The position numbers were made by a program, and so were the translations under genes. A stretch of 64,000 bases of DNA from DATKUK01 sp035530655. Its GTDB lineage: Bacteria > Planctomycetota > Phycisphaerae > UBA1845 > DATKUK01. The notes under the pieces are model-generated. The model ran no database searches and was not told the origin of the DNA. It saw only the letters and a list, made by a program, of their open reading frames with translations. The stretch lies in contig DATKUK010000098.1 of assembly GCA_035530655.1 (NCBI GenBank), forward strand, positions 7,089 through 71,088, read 5' to 3'. This document shows, in pieces, positions 34,778 through 42,955 of this stretch. Each line of letters begins with the position of its first letter. Position 1 is the stretch's first letter.

Positions 34778-37700
34778 ATGCGTGTGTTCATCAGCCACTC
34801 GTCGAAGGACAAGCCCCAGGTGGAGGTGCTTGCCTTGGCTCTTCGCGAGCGGGGCATTGAAGTCTGGCTGGACAAGTGGGAGATCGGGCCCGGGGACGAC
34901 ATCGTTGCCCGGATCAACGCCGGGCTGGAGGAGGCCACGGCGGGGCTGATCGTCTTTTCCAAGCACTCGCGAGAAAGCCGATGGGTCGAGGCGGAGACAA
35001 GCTACCTCACCTACGCGCGCATCAACGAGGGCAAAGTCCTGATTCCGGTCAAGGCCGGGGGCGACGCCTTTGTCCCCCCGCTGCTGCGACCGCTGGCTTA
35101 CCGCGGGATTGAAGAGGTTGAGGCCATCGCTGACGCTCTCCAGGGGAGAAGGCCAAGCAGACCACCTGCTCGGACAAGGGACGAGCACAGAGTCGAGCGG
35201 GTTGTCATAGCTCTGCAACGCGAGGGGCAAGCCGGTGTTCAAGTGGACGTGCACATCGGCCAGGAGCAGTACGCGAGCCGGCCTCTGGCCGCGCTTCCGC
35301 GTGAGGTAACCAGAGGGCGCGACGCGTTTCTTCGGGGCTTCCGCTTGGGGCTTCGCCGGGATCCGGCCACGGCCGAGCGCGCGTCGCTCGAGTCCTCGGT
35401 GGTCGAGCTGGGGCGTGCGCTCTGCGGAGTTTGCCTGCCCGGCGATGCCGCTGAAGCCTTGCTCAACATGGTGGACGGCTGCCCGGTCGGGACGACGGTG
35501 GAAGTGTGGTTCGAGGCCAGTGACCCGGAGCTGCTCGGGCTGCCGTTCGAGACTCTTCGGCTGCCCGGCGACCGCCTGCTGGCGACCGTGCCTTCGGTGG
35601 TAATGGCGCGCCGGCCGATCGGGCTGCAGCACGCATACCGTCAGCCCCTGCCCGGCCCGCTCAAGATCCTCATCGCCGTGGCTGCTCCGGATGAAGAGCT
35701 GACCACCTCGGTGGTGCTCGACCAGGAGCGGGAACTCCAGAACATCCTGGACGCGACCGAGGCGGCGCAGCGCAGTGAAAACGTCGAGGTCCGCATCCTC
35801 GAGGTGGGTCATCCTGAGGTGATGGCGGCGGCGATAGAACGAGACTCTTATCACGTCCTGCACATCTCTTGCCACGGCATGCCGGGCAGGCTGGAACTCG
35901 AGGATGAGGAAGGTCGCGCCGTGCTCACAACCGCGGGGGAGCTGCTCGAGCCCATCCGCGAGGCGGGGGGCCCGCTGCCGCTGGTTTTCCTGAACGCCTG
36001 CCATGGTGGCGTCGAGGGTGGGCAAACCGCGAGCCTGGCCGAGGAGCTTCTGCGCGCCGGCGTTCCCTGCGTGCTGGCCATGCAGACGTCGGTGAGCGAC
36101 TACTACGCAACCCAACTCGCCCGCGCATTCTACGAACACCTGGCACGCCGGGAGATCTTGCTGCCGAGCCGGGCCCTGGCTCAGGCCCGAAAGGACCTCG
36201 AAAAGGCGCGGCGCCGAGCGGTCGAGCGAGGCGAACCGATCGAGCAGACCCAGCCCGAATACGCCACCGCCACGCTCTTTGTCGCAGGCGACCACGAGCC
36301 GCAGCTTGGCGACTTCGCGCGCGACAAGGAGCCCCTGAGCGAGCGCCCCGTACACGACATGACCGGCCCGGTCCCGCAACTTCGCATCGACGACCTGATC
36401 GGCCGCCGCAACGAGCTGCGCCAGACGCTCCGACCCCTGCGCGACCAGACAACCGCACATGCAGGCGTGGTGCTCACCGGAATCGGCGGCGTGGGGAAAA
36501 GTGCGGTCGCGGGCCGGGCGATGCGGAGACTGGCGGAGAGCGGCTTCCTTGTGGCCGCCCACGTCGGGCCGTGGGACCTGGAACGGATCGCCGTCGCCGT
36601 GGGCACCGCGCTGGTCCGCGACGGTCGCGATGAGCTAAAGGCGCTCGGTAAGATTCTCGTGCAACCGAGCCTCGACGACCGCGTGCGCCGGCAACTGCTT
36701 GCGGGGCTTCTCGCGGCCGAGCCCCTGGTTCTCGTCCTTGACGACTTTGAGATGAACCTCACGGAGGGCGGCGCGGCCTTTCGCGACCCGGCCGTCGCCG
36801 AGTACCTCGGCGAGCTTCTTGAATCTGCCCGGCGCGGTCGTCTGCTGTTGACCTGCCGCCACCCGGTGCCCGGCACCGAGGCGCACCTGCGGCGGATCCG
36901 CATCGGTCCCTTGAGTCCCGCCGAGAGTCGCAAGCTCCTGCGGCGCCTCGACCAGCTCAGCGGGCGCGATCCCGCGGAACTCGCCCTGGTGCTGCGCGTG
37001 ATCGGCGGGCATCCCCGCATGCTCGAGTTTCTCGACGGGGTGCTCCGGGGCGGGACGGGACGTCTGCCCCACGTCACAACGAAGCTGCGCAAGACGATGC
37101 AGGCCGCCCAGGTCGATCTCGACGGCGGGTCCCGGGATCTGGAGGAGGGTATTCAGCAGGCGCTGCTCCTGGGGGCCCGCGATGTGCTGTTGGAAGAGCT
37201 GCTCGACATCAGCCGGGCCGAGGACTTGGAGAGCGTGCTTCTCCAGACCGCCGTGTCGAACCTACCCGTCAGCCCTGCCGGCCTGGCGCACATGCTGGCC
37301 GATGGCCCGGCCGAGAATCTCGCTGCCGTCGAGAGCAGGCTGCATCGTTTGGAGGAGCTTTCCCTCATGTTTCGCTTCCCTGACGGGTCGGGGTGGGTGC
37401 ACCGTTGGACGGCCGAGGGCCTCGCCCGACTCGTGCCCGATCAGGAATACCGCTGGCGTGCCAACCGCGCCGGGCGCTACCGCTCGTGGCGGGTCGAGCA
37501 CGAGAGCCACAGTCTCGAGGACGGCTGGGAGGCCGTGCGAAACCACCTCGTCGGCCGCGACTTCGACGCGGCAACGGGGGTCGCCTTCACCTGTTTCGAT
37601 GCCCTCCGCCGCTTCAACCAAACCACCGCCATTGCCGCCCTGGCGGGTGAGGTGTTGGAGGTTCTGCCTCTGGATCATCCGAACTACGGGCCCGTGGCCG

Positions 37701-38140
37701 ACCAGGAGGGGCAAGCCCATCTCGCCCTGGGGTTCGTAACGCTTGCGGTCGAGCGGTACGAAAGCCTTTTGCGCCTTCACAAGGAACGAGCGGAGTCCGA
37801 GCCCGATCGCGCGGACTACCAGCGGGACCTGTCGGTGTCGTACAACAAGGTGGGCGACCTGTACCAGAGTTTGGGCCAGGGCGAGAAGGCGAGGGAGGCC
37901 TACCTCAACTCGCTGCAGATTGCCGAGCGCCTCGCGGAGTCCGAGCCCGATCGCGCGGACTACCAGGTAGACCTGGCCAGCTCGTTGGTAAGGGTGGCGC
38001 TAACGGGAGCGAGTGAGCGGCAGAAGGGACTCAAGCGCGCACTGTCGATCTTGACAGCTCTGCGAGACCAGGAGCGACTGGCACCCGTTGACGAGGGCAA
38101 GATCGCCGCACTCGAGCAGATGATACAGGGCGGCGGCTAG
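34778..38140 (+). CDS. TIR-CHAT protease-STAND NTPase-TPR protein (putative immune effector)
   Basis: This protein of about 1120 residues joins four domains. Residues 1-120 are a TIR domain (MRVFISHSSKDKPQ; WVEAE with Glu73 placed like the catalytic Glu of NADase TIRs). Residues about 130-510 hold a CHAT caspase-like protease with its dyad His366 in HISCHG and Cys408 in FLNACHGG. Residues about 540-900 form a STAND-type NTPase: Walker A GIGGVGKS at 568-575 and Walker B LVLVLDDFE with Asp655/656. From about 985 come TPR-like repeats containing two LAESEPDRADYQ-type units. STAND proteins of this build sense an invader through the C-terminal repeats, then activate effectors such as NAD cleavage or proteolysis. 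Having two effector domains is unusual. ATG 34778 is chosen because the TIR domain begins there. Confidence 0.9.
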   Translation: MRVFISHSSKDKPQVEVLALALRERGIEVWLDKWEIGPGDDIVARINAGLEEATAGLIVFSKHSRESRWVEAETSYLTYARINEGKVLIPVKAGGDAFVPPLLRPLAYRGIEEVEAIADALQGRRPSRPPARTRDEHRVERVVIALQREGQAGVQVDVHIGQEQYASRPLAALPREVTRGRDAFLRGFRLGLRRDPATAERASLESSVVELGRALCGVCLPGDAAEALLNMVDGCPVGTTVEVWFEASDPELLGLPFETLRLPGDRLLATVPSVVMARRPIGLQHAYRQPLPGPLKILIAVAAPDEELTTSVVLDQERELQNILDATEAAQRSENVEVRILEVGHPEVMAAAIERDSYHVLHISCHGMPGRLELEDEEGRAVLTTAGELLEPIREAGGPLPLVFLNACHGGVEGGQTASLAEELLRAGVPCVLAMQTSVSDYYATQLARAFYEHLARREILLPSRALAQARKDLEKARRRAVERGEPIEQTQPEYATATLFVAGDHEPQLGDFARDKEPLSERPVHDMTGPVPQLRIDDLIGRRNELRQTLRPLRDQTTAHAGVVLTGIGGVGKSAVAGRAMRRLAESGFLVAAHVGPWDLERIAVAVGTALVRDGRDELKALGKILVQPSLDDRVRRQLLAGLLAAEPLVLVLDDFEMNLTEGGAAFRDPAVAEYLGELLESARRGRLLLTCRHPVPGTEAHLRRIRIGPLSPAESRKLLRRLDQLSGRDPAELALVLRVIGGHPRMLEFLDGVLRGGTGRLPHVTTKLRKTMQAAQVDLDGGSRDLEEGIQQALLLGARDVLLEELLDISRAEDLESVLLQTAVSNLPVSPAGLAHMLADGPAENLAAVESRLHRLEELSLMFRFPDGSGWVHRWTAEGLARLVPDQEYRWRANRAGRYRSWRVEHESHSLEDGWEAVRNHLVGRDFDAATGVAFTCFDALRRFNQTTAIAALAGEVLEVLPLDHPNYGPVADQEGQAHLALGFVTLAVERYESLLRLHKERAESEPDRADYQRDLSVSYNKVGDLYQSLGQGEKAREAYLNSLQIAERLAESEPDRADYQVDLASSLVRVALTGASERQKGLKRALSILTALRDQERLAPVDEGKIAALEQMIQGGG
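37790..37966 (+). repeat. internal TPR-coding repeat
   Basis: A 33-base stretch beginning GCGGAGTCCGAGCCCGATCG is identical at 37790-37822 and 37934-37966, 144 bases (48 codons) apart. It encodes the start of TPR units. Near-perfect DNA identity means recent duplication, and it is the kind of array that can grow or shrink. Confidence 0.8.
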
Positions 38141-38367
38141 GTCGTGGCACGTCGGTCCAGTATCGAACGGCGGCGGAACCGATCGGTACGCGCAACGCAG
38201 GCCCCTTCCCCTATCGCATTGTAATTCCGCTAAAGGCAACAGGTTCTGCGGGAACCTGCGGCCGGGTGCACAGTTGGCCCGGCCCAGGACTGTTGCCTCA
38301 GATAAGCCTAAGCGCGTCGCATGGCCTCCTGAGCTCTTTGAGACGCACGTGACGCTTCGGCTGTGTT
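38141..38367. other. probable remnant of an IS630 element
   Basis: This lies downstream of the truncated transposase frame on the minus strand and probably holds its decayed remainder. No intact inverted repeats were found. Confidence 0.35.
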
Positions 38368-38817
38368 TCAAAGACCCGCCCGATCCAGACGGTGAATGAA
38401 GCTCTGCTTCCTGGCGTGTCGGCTTCGGATTTCTTGCGTGTAAACGGCAAATCGGCTCGTTTGCTTCGCCAGCGACCAGCAGTTCATCCCGATTAATGCC
38501 TTGGGCGACGAGAGCGCCACCTCGACAACCTGCTCGACGATCTCCGAGAAGAACTTCCGCGGCTCGCCGTGAGCACAATAGTAGGGATACCAACTGATGG
38601 CGGGAACCCCACCGTCATTGAATCGGCGAATGATCTGCCGAACCCATACGTCGCTGTATCCGACCCGCCAGGCGATCTCGGCGTTGGACACGCCACCGCC
38701 ACTCAGCAGAATGACGCGGGCGTGGCGACTGTTGACAGGATTGGTGCACTGGCGTTTCATACGATGCAGCTTCTGACGCTCATACGGGTTGGGCCTCCGT
38801 GCCCTGACTTTGACCAT
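38368..38817 (-). pseudogene. truncated IS630-family transposase
   Basis: The frame encodes the N-terminal helix-turn-helix part of an IS630-type transposase: SNAEIAWRVGYSDVWVRQIIRRFNDGG, then WYPYYCAHGEPRKFFSEIVEQVVEVALS and GMNCWSLAK. The family then continues into its catalytic DDE domain, but here the sequence becomes unrelated after CWSLAK and stops at about 150 residues. The catalytic half is missing, so the protein cannot transpose. The start retains GAGGAG upstream. It sits just after the TIR-CHAT gene, as mobile element debris often does in defence islands. Confidence 0.8.
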
Positions 38818-38949
38818 TGCAGGTCTCCTCGTGATGAACTGCGGTGCTTCTCAACACGCGGAGACCCTATATATTGCCCATAACCCGTGGGCGCAAGTGC
38901 CTGTCTTAACAGCAATGACGACGACATAACTCTCAAACCGAAAGCGGCA

Positions 38950-40179
38950 CTAGTCGGCGTGTGGCGCGAAAGGCGCTTCGTACTCCACGCGCAGGTCGTT
39001 CTCGCCGACTTGCAGCGGGTGGGTGATATTCGCACGGACGGCGAGGTGGCGCTCGCCCTGGTCGATCACGTAGCCGCTGGAGGGACACGGGCTGAGCGGC
39101 TGGCCGTTGAAGAGCAGGGCTTTGATGCGGGCCCGTGGGTCGAGGCGGAGCTGTAGGACGATGCCGGCCGGCGGATCGGCGATCTTGTTGTTGACCTGCA
39201 CGCGGACGGTGGCGACGTGGCCGGGGTCGGCCGGGAGCCGCGAGACGTTGAAGATCCCGCCCTCGAGGATGGCGCGGGCGGTCTTGCGGCGGTTGACGCG
39301 GCGCTGCCGGCAGTCGGCGCCGTAGGCCATGAGGCAGCCGACGGGCGAACCGGCGATCAGGTCGCAGGGATATCCTCGGTAGGGCTGGTGCCGGTCTTGG
39401 CGGTCGCCGACGCGCACCAACGTCGAAAGCCGCGCCACGGCCGAGCGGATCGAATCTTCGAGCGGGTAGTAGTTCTCCGTCGTCTCGACGGTGTAGGTCA
39501 GGGCGTTGTCCTCGGCCAACAGGCGCAGGAAGAGCGAGTCCTGGTGCTGCTCGCCGGCGCGCAGCGGGACGATGTGACAGAAACGCTGCGGGTAACCGAG
39601 GGCCTCGGCTGCGGCGTCCATCTCGTGGCTGACGGCCAGGCTCGCCAGGAACAGCCCGTTGCGGCCGGCGAGCATGGGGACGTATTGGCTGTCGCCGATC
39701 GCACCGCCGGCCAGGCCGTGGACATCGGCGTAGCAGTCGGGGATCCAGTGCTGTGCGACGGCGTAGGCGGCGCGGGCCTCGGGCGTGGTCGGTTCCTTGC
39801 CGAGCGGAAAGGCCTGGTAAATGTTGACGTCCTGCGCGTTGTGGTAGGTGTTGCGGACCGCGCCGTCGGGGTTGAGGCAGGGGCATATGAGGATCACCTG
39901 CGTGCGCAGATGTCGCGAGCCGTCGTTGGTGAGCAGCCAGCGGGCCAGGGCAAGGACGGCAGCGCGGCCGACCTCCTCGCTTCCGTGCGTGCCGCCGGTG
40001 AAGAAGGCGACGGACTTCTGCTCGACGGACACAGCCGGGTCGGTAAGAGTGAGCAGCGGGATGGGTCGTCCCTCAAACGACTTGCCCATGTCCTCGAACG
40101 TGCAGTAACCGGGTACCTGGCGGGCAAGGGCCTGGCATTCACTCATGACCTCTTCATAGGTTGGCCTGGTTGCGGGCAT
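38950..40179 (-). CDS. M14-like zinc carboxypeptidase
   Basis: The 409-residue protein is a peptidase of the M14 (carboxypeptidase A-like) clan. The zinc ligands are H and E of THGSEEVG near residue 65 (HxxE) and the later His of YADVHGLAGG near 153. The catalytic Glu is probably in TVETTENYYP near 247. NPDGAVRNTYHNAQDVN is the usual substrate-binding block. No signal peptide is seen, so it may act in the cytoplasm on peptides such as muropeptide fragments; that is inference. The last 100 residues form an additional beta domain. GGAGG precedes the ATG at 40179. Its leader is duplicated in front of the neighbouring S41 gene. Confidence 0.87.
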   Translation of the reverse strand: MPATRPTYEEVMSECQALARQVPGYCTFEDMGKSFEGRPIPLLTLTDPAVSVEQKSVAFFTGGTHGSEEVGRAAVLALARWLLTNDGSRHLRTQVILICPCLNPDGAVRNTYHNAQDVNIYQAFPLGKEPTTPEARAAYAVAQHWIPDCYADVHGLAGGAIGDSQYVPMLAGRNGLFLASLAVSHEMDAAAEALGYPQRFCHIVPLRAGEQHQDSLFLRLLAEDNALTYTVETTENYYPLEDSIRSAVARLSTLVRVGDRQDRHQPYRGYPCDLIAGSPVGCLMAYGADCRQRRVNRRKTARAILEGGIFNVSRLPADPGHVATVRVQVNNKIADPPAGIVLQLRLDPRARIKALLFNGQPLSPCPSSGYVIDQGERHLAVRANITHPLQVGENDLRVEYEAPFAPHAD

Positions 40180-40246
40180 TGCAGACCTCCAAGCGGCGAT
40201 GACGGCGCAACGTGGCAGCCGCGCCGTCTGTTGTGCGAACGATGTT

Positions 40247-40363
40247 CATCCTAGCCGATGGTGCGACTTTGGGAAGTAGCTACTGGGCAGACGGACGCAC
40301 ATTAGATCCAAGGTAGGTTGACGAAAAGGAAAGTACTGATAGGACGGTGGTCGGCCTGCGATC
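40247..40363 (-). repeat. duplicated leader, copy 1 (before the M14 gene)
   Basis: This segment aligns to 41773-41890. On the minus strand both copies carry the same promoter-like pair: TTCCCA, a 16-base spacer, then TAGGAT. This copy lies between the S41 gene and the M14 gene start, 68 bases upstream of the M14 ATG. Confidence 0.65.
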
Positions 40364-40372
40364 TTAAGTCGG

Positions 40373-41746
40373 TCATCGGCGGAATTCTGCTATGGCCCGC
40401 TCAAGAACCGGATCACGTCCGGTCGCCACATCTTCGACAGTCGGTTTTGCCAGGACATCCGGCTGAATGCCCATGCCGATGAATTCAGATTTGTCGGGCA
40501 AGAGCATGTAGCGGGTACAGACACGGAACGATCCGCCCCCGGGCAATTCGAGCATCAGTGGATTGCCTGTGCTTCCGCATGTGGGTTCGCCGATGGTCTT
40601 TGCGCGCCCTCCGACTGCCAGCGGACCGACGAAATCCTCCGCGGCGCTGGCCGTAGCGGCTGATATCAGCAGGACGAGTTCTCCCAGGAAGCTTGGTGTA
40701 TTTATCGCCGGGGTCAATGATGGCATTTGGACTACTTCCCACGTGACGCCGGTCCCGTTCTCGCCACGGCCCCACCCGCGCAGCGCCGGAGCATAGGTGG
40801 CCCGCCGTTCGACCATACCCGGCAGATCCGTCTTGATAAGGCGTTGGATGATGCGATCACCGTTGCCACTGTTGCCCCCGCTGTTGCCCCGCAGATCGAT
40901 GATGAGACCGTCTATCTGGCCAAGCGAGGTCAGCGCCTCGTCGAACTGCCGGACCACCTCACTGTCGCTGAAGCTGCTGATTTTCACGTATCCAATGTTC
41001 CGGGCGATACGGCGAGTCGTGATACGGCCATCGCGGCTGAGCGGGTTGTAAAGGGTCCAAGGCGTTTGCCCGCTTTGCTCTTTCCGGCTCCAGCGACATG
41101 TGTACAGCCGTCCATCAGGTTTACGCAAAGTTACTTCGACAGCCGTGCCTCTCGCGCCTCGAAGTAGCCTCGACGCGGTATCCAAGCGGCGACCGTGATC
41201 GGTGGCTGAGGGAAGATACGGGATAATGTGTGCCGCCGCATAGGCGCCAACGGGTGTTCCGTCTACCTCCACCAGCGCGTCGCCCAGAGCCAACTGACCT
41301 CGGGACTCCGCATCGACGGCGTAGCCGACAACCACATACTGATCGGCGACGTACCAAAGCCGCACCGGTGGAGAAACATCTTCCTGTTTTCGAAGACGGG
41401 ACGGTGGAGTAACACTTACATGGGGATCATGCGCGAGTGCAACGAACGCCTGTAGCCGCCGGTAATACTCCCAATCAGACTGCTCGGGCAGCACCTGCGC
41501 AATTCGTCGACGGAACTCTGTGTCCCAGTCAAGCTCGCCCAGGCGATGCCACATCGGATAGTTGTACTTGACCTCCGACCAGATCAGCGCGAGTCCCCCA
41601 ACCCTATCCTGAGCCGAGAGCGTTGACGCTTCGGTTCGGAGCTGACCGGCGGTCGGCGCCGTGGTAGGCCCAGACCAAGCCGGTCCGGGCAGCGCCACGA
41701 GCACAACCAGAACGGAAAGCACTTCCGTCCACTGTCCGCGAATCAT
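40373..41746 (-). CDS. S41-family peptidase (secreted)
   Basis: The 457-residue protein belongs to the S41 (CtpA/tricorn-like) serine peptidases. A signal peptide of about 26 residues (VLSVLVVLVALPGPAWS) starts it. A PDZ-like substrate-binding part lies at about 140-220. The peptidase core has LIIDLRGNSGGNSG near 290, and the nucleophile is probably the Ser of ISAATASAAEDFVG near 360. S41 enzymes cut envelope or secreted proteins near their C-termini. ATG 41746 is used because the upstream GTG lies inside the -10 box of the predicted promoter. It lies upstream of the M14 gene on the same strand; each has a similar leader, so they may be regulated together. Confidence 0.88.
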   Translation of the reverse strand: MIRGQWTEVLSVLVVLVALPGPAWSGPTTAPTAGQLRTEASTLSAQDRVGGLALIWSEVKYNYPMWHRLGELDWDTEFRRRIAQVLPEQSDWEYYRRLQAFVALAHDPHVSVTPPSRLRKQEDVSPPVRLWYVADQYVVVGYAVDAESRGQLALGDALVEVDGTPVGAYAAAHIIPYLPSATDHGRRLDTASRLLRGARGTAVEVTLRKPDGRLYTCRWSRKEQSGQTPWTLYNPLSRDGRITTRRIARNIGYVKISSFSDSEVVRQFDEALTSLGQIDGLIIDLRGNSGGNSGNGDRIIQRLIKTDLPGMVERRATYAPALRGWGRGENGTGVTWEVVQMPSLTPAINTPSFLGELVLLISAATASAAEDFVGPLAVGGRAKTIGEPTCGSTGNPLMLELPGGGSFRVCTRYMLLPDKSEFIGMGIQPDVLAKPTVEDVATGRDPVLERAIAEFRR

Positions 41747-41772
41747 CCTCGTCTTCTGCAACCAGGCACCCA

Positions 41773-41890
41773 CATCCTAGCCGATGACCCCGCTTTGGGA
41801 AGTAGCTGTTGGGCAGGCAGGCGCAGATCAGATCCAACGCGACTTGGCGAGGGGAAAGGGTTGATGGGATGGCGTTCGGCGTAGGACATC
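41773..41890 (-). repeat. duplicated leader and promoter, copy 2 (before the S41 gene)
   Basis: Partner of 40247-40363. Here the promoter TTCCCA-16-TAGGAT lies about 30 bases upstream of the S41 ATG. The conservation of the promoter core in both copies suggests duplicated regulation. Confidence 0.65.
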
Positions 41891-42058
41891 AAACAGAGTT
41901 ACTTCCCTCTCCTGCCCAGTGTATTCGAAACCCGTGAAGGCCGACGGTTAAGCTTGGTCGAATGGTGACACTCCGTCGCCAAGTGCGCGCACAGGAAAAG
42001 ATGTATGTCTCGCGTTGGGAAAAAAGTTCATTTGGCGCGTTTTTTTGTGGTTTTTTGC

Positions 42059-42086
42059 TTGACAGGATGATTCGCAGCGATAGATT
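42059..42086 (+). promoter_or_regulatory. strong promoter before a very short frame
   Basis: A perfect TTGACA (42059-42064) is followed after 16 bases by TAGATT (42081-42086). T-tracts just upstream give an AT-rich, UP-element-like region. Confidence 0.55.
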
Positions 42087-42135
42087 GCACGGTTCAGATT
42101 GGCTTAAGGCACCATTCTCTAAAGAAAGGAGGCGA

Positions 42136-42201
42136 ATGATGAGGATGCTAGACATTCGCGCCAATGGGGCCGCCTCCGGTTCGGTCGCCATTACGGCGTA
42201 A
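42136..42201 (+). CDS. possible 21-residue leader peptide
   Basis: A 21-codon frame starts ATG ATG at 42136 behind a near-perfect Shine-Dalgarno run, AAGAAAGGAGG, and ends at 42201. The product (MMRMLDIRANGAASG and a few more residues) is not recognised. It lies 50 bases after a strong promoter and 245 bases before the GNAT gene. It could be a leader peptide, but small frames this short occur by chance, and no regulatory structure was worked out. Confidence 0.35.
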   Translation: MMRMLDIRANGAASGSVAITA

Positions 42202-42446
42202 CCTCGGTCACTTCCGCAAGACAAACTGGTAGACGGCGGGAGCGTCCGCGCAGATCGAACTAGCGCGGTCCGACATTTTGTGTATTTGAGGGCCTTCAGT
42301 CAGGGGCCTGGTGGGGTTGGCGCGCCGCGTGTGCCCGCAGAGCGGGTGTCGTGACGGCGAGGCAGACCTCGGTGTGATCGGTGTGCGCCGATCGATGGTG
42401 AGTAGAGATGTGGATCATGAATGCAAGACGAATGGGAATAGGAACG

Positions 42447-42944
42447 ATGTCACAGCAGCAGGTGATGGCGTATCAAATGGAGCCGTTGGTCGAATCCGAT
42501 CGCAGGATCGTGCGGGCGGTGGCTCGGTTGCAGTACTTGGCGTGGGGCGTGGCGCCGAGCGAGGAGACGGTCGAGCAGCGGGCCGCTCGACTGAGCGACG
42601 AACTCGCTCAGTATGTGCCGGCCAGCATGGGTGTGTTCGTAGCCAGTTGGCGTATGTGCGTCACGGGCGTGGGCAGGATATGTCGACACGCCGAGGTTGG
42701 GTCGCAGTGGTGGCTGACGCTCCTGGTGCATCCGAACCATCGTCGTCGAGGCATCGCCACGGGATTGTTCGGTGCGTGTCGCAGCCATGCGGCCGAGCAC
42801 GGCGCGAGCGTGATCCGGTCCGAGTTTCGAGCCGACAACGTTGCCGCGGTGGCCCTGCACGAGCGGCTGGGCTTTCTTTGTGACGGTCGGCTGCGCTGTC
42901 CGTCGGACGGCAGCGAGACGGCCGTGTTCAGCCTGGCGTTGTAG
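42447..42944 (+). CDS. GNAT-family N-acetyltransferase
   Basis: The protein of about 165 residues has the acetyl-CoA binding GNAT core. The pyrophosphate-binding loop is HRRRGIATGLF (the R/QxxGxG/A motif) near residue 105, and the C-terminal element AVALHERLGFLCDGR is the typical NxxA/YxxxGF-type helix. GNATs acetylate amines on antibiotics, proteins or metabolites; the acceptor cannot be told. The ATG 42447 is chosen because AGGA lies a few bases upstream; a longer form from 42408 is possible. It is followed 11 bases later by an APH-type kinase gene, suggesting a two-gene unit. Confidence 0.82.
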   Translation: MSQQQVMAYQMEPLVESDRRIVRAVARLQYLAWGVAPSEETVEQRAARLSDELAQYVPASMGVFVASWRMCVTGVGRICRHAEVGSQWWLTLLVHPNHRRRGIATGLFGACRSHAAEHGASVIRSEFRADNVAAVALHERLGFLCDGRLRCPSDGSETAVFSLAL

Positions 42945-42955
42945 GATGCGGACGC

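Noticed and set aside
34694..36562. 622-codon minus-strand frame opposite the TIR-CHAT gene
   Set aside because: It mirrors a gene with four recognisable domains and has no family motif of its own, so it comes from GC-biased codon use.
37790..37966. Short repeats as a CRISPR array
   Set aside because: There are only two copies, in frame with the TPR coding sequence, and no regular spacer series. No other CRISPR-like array was found in the window.
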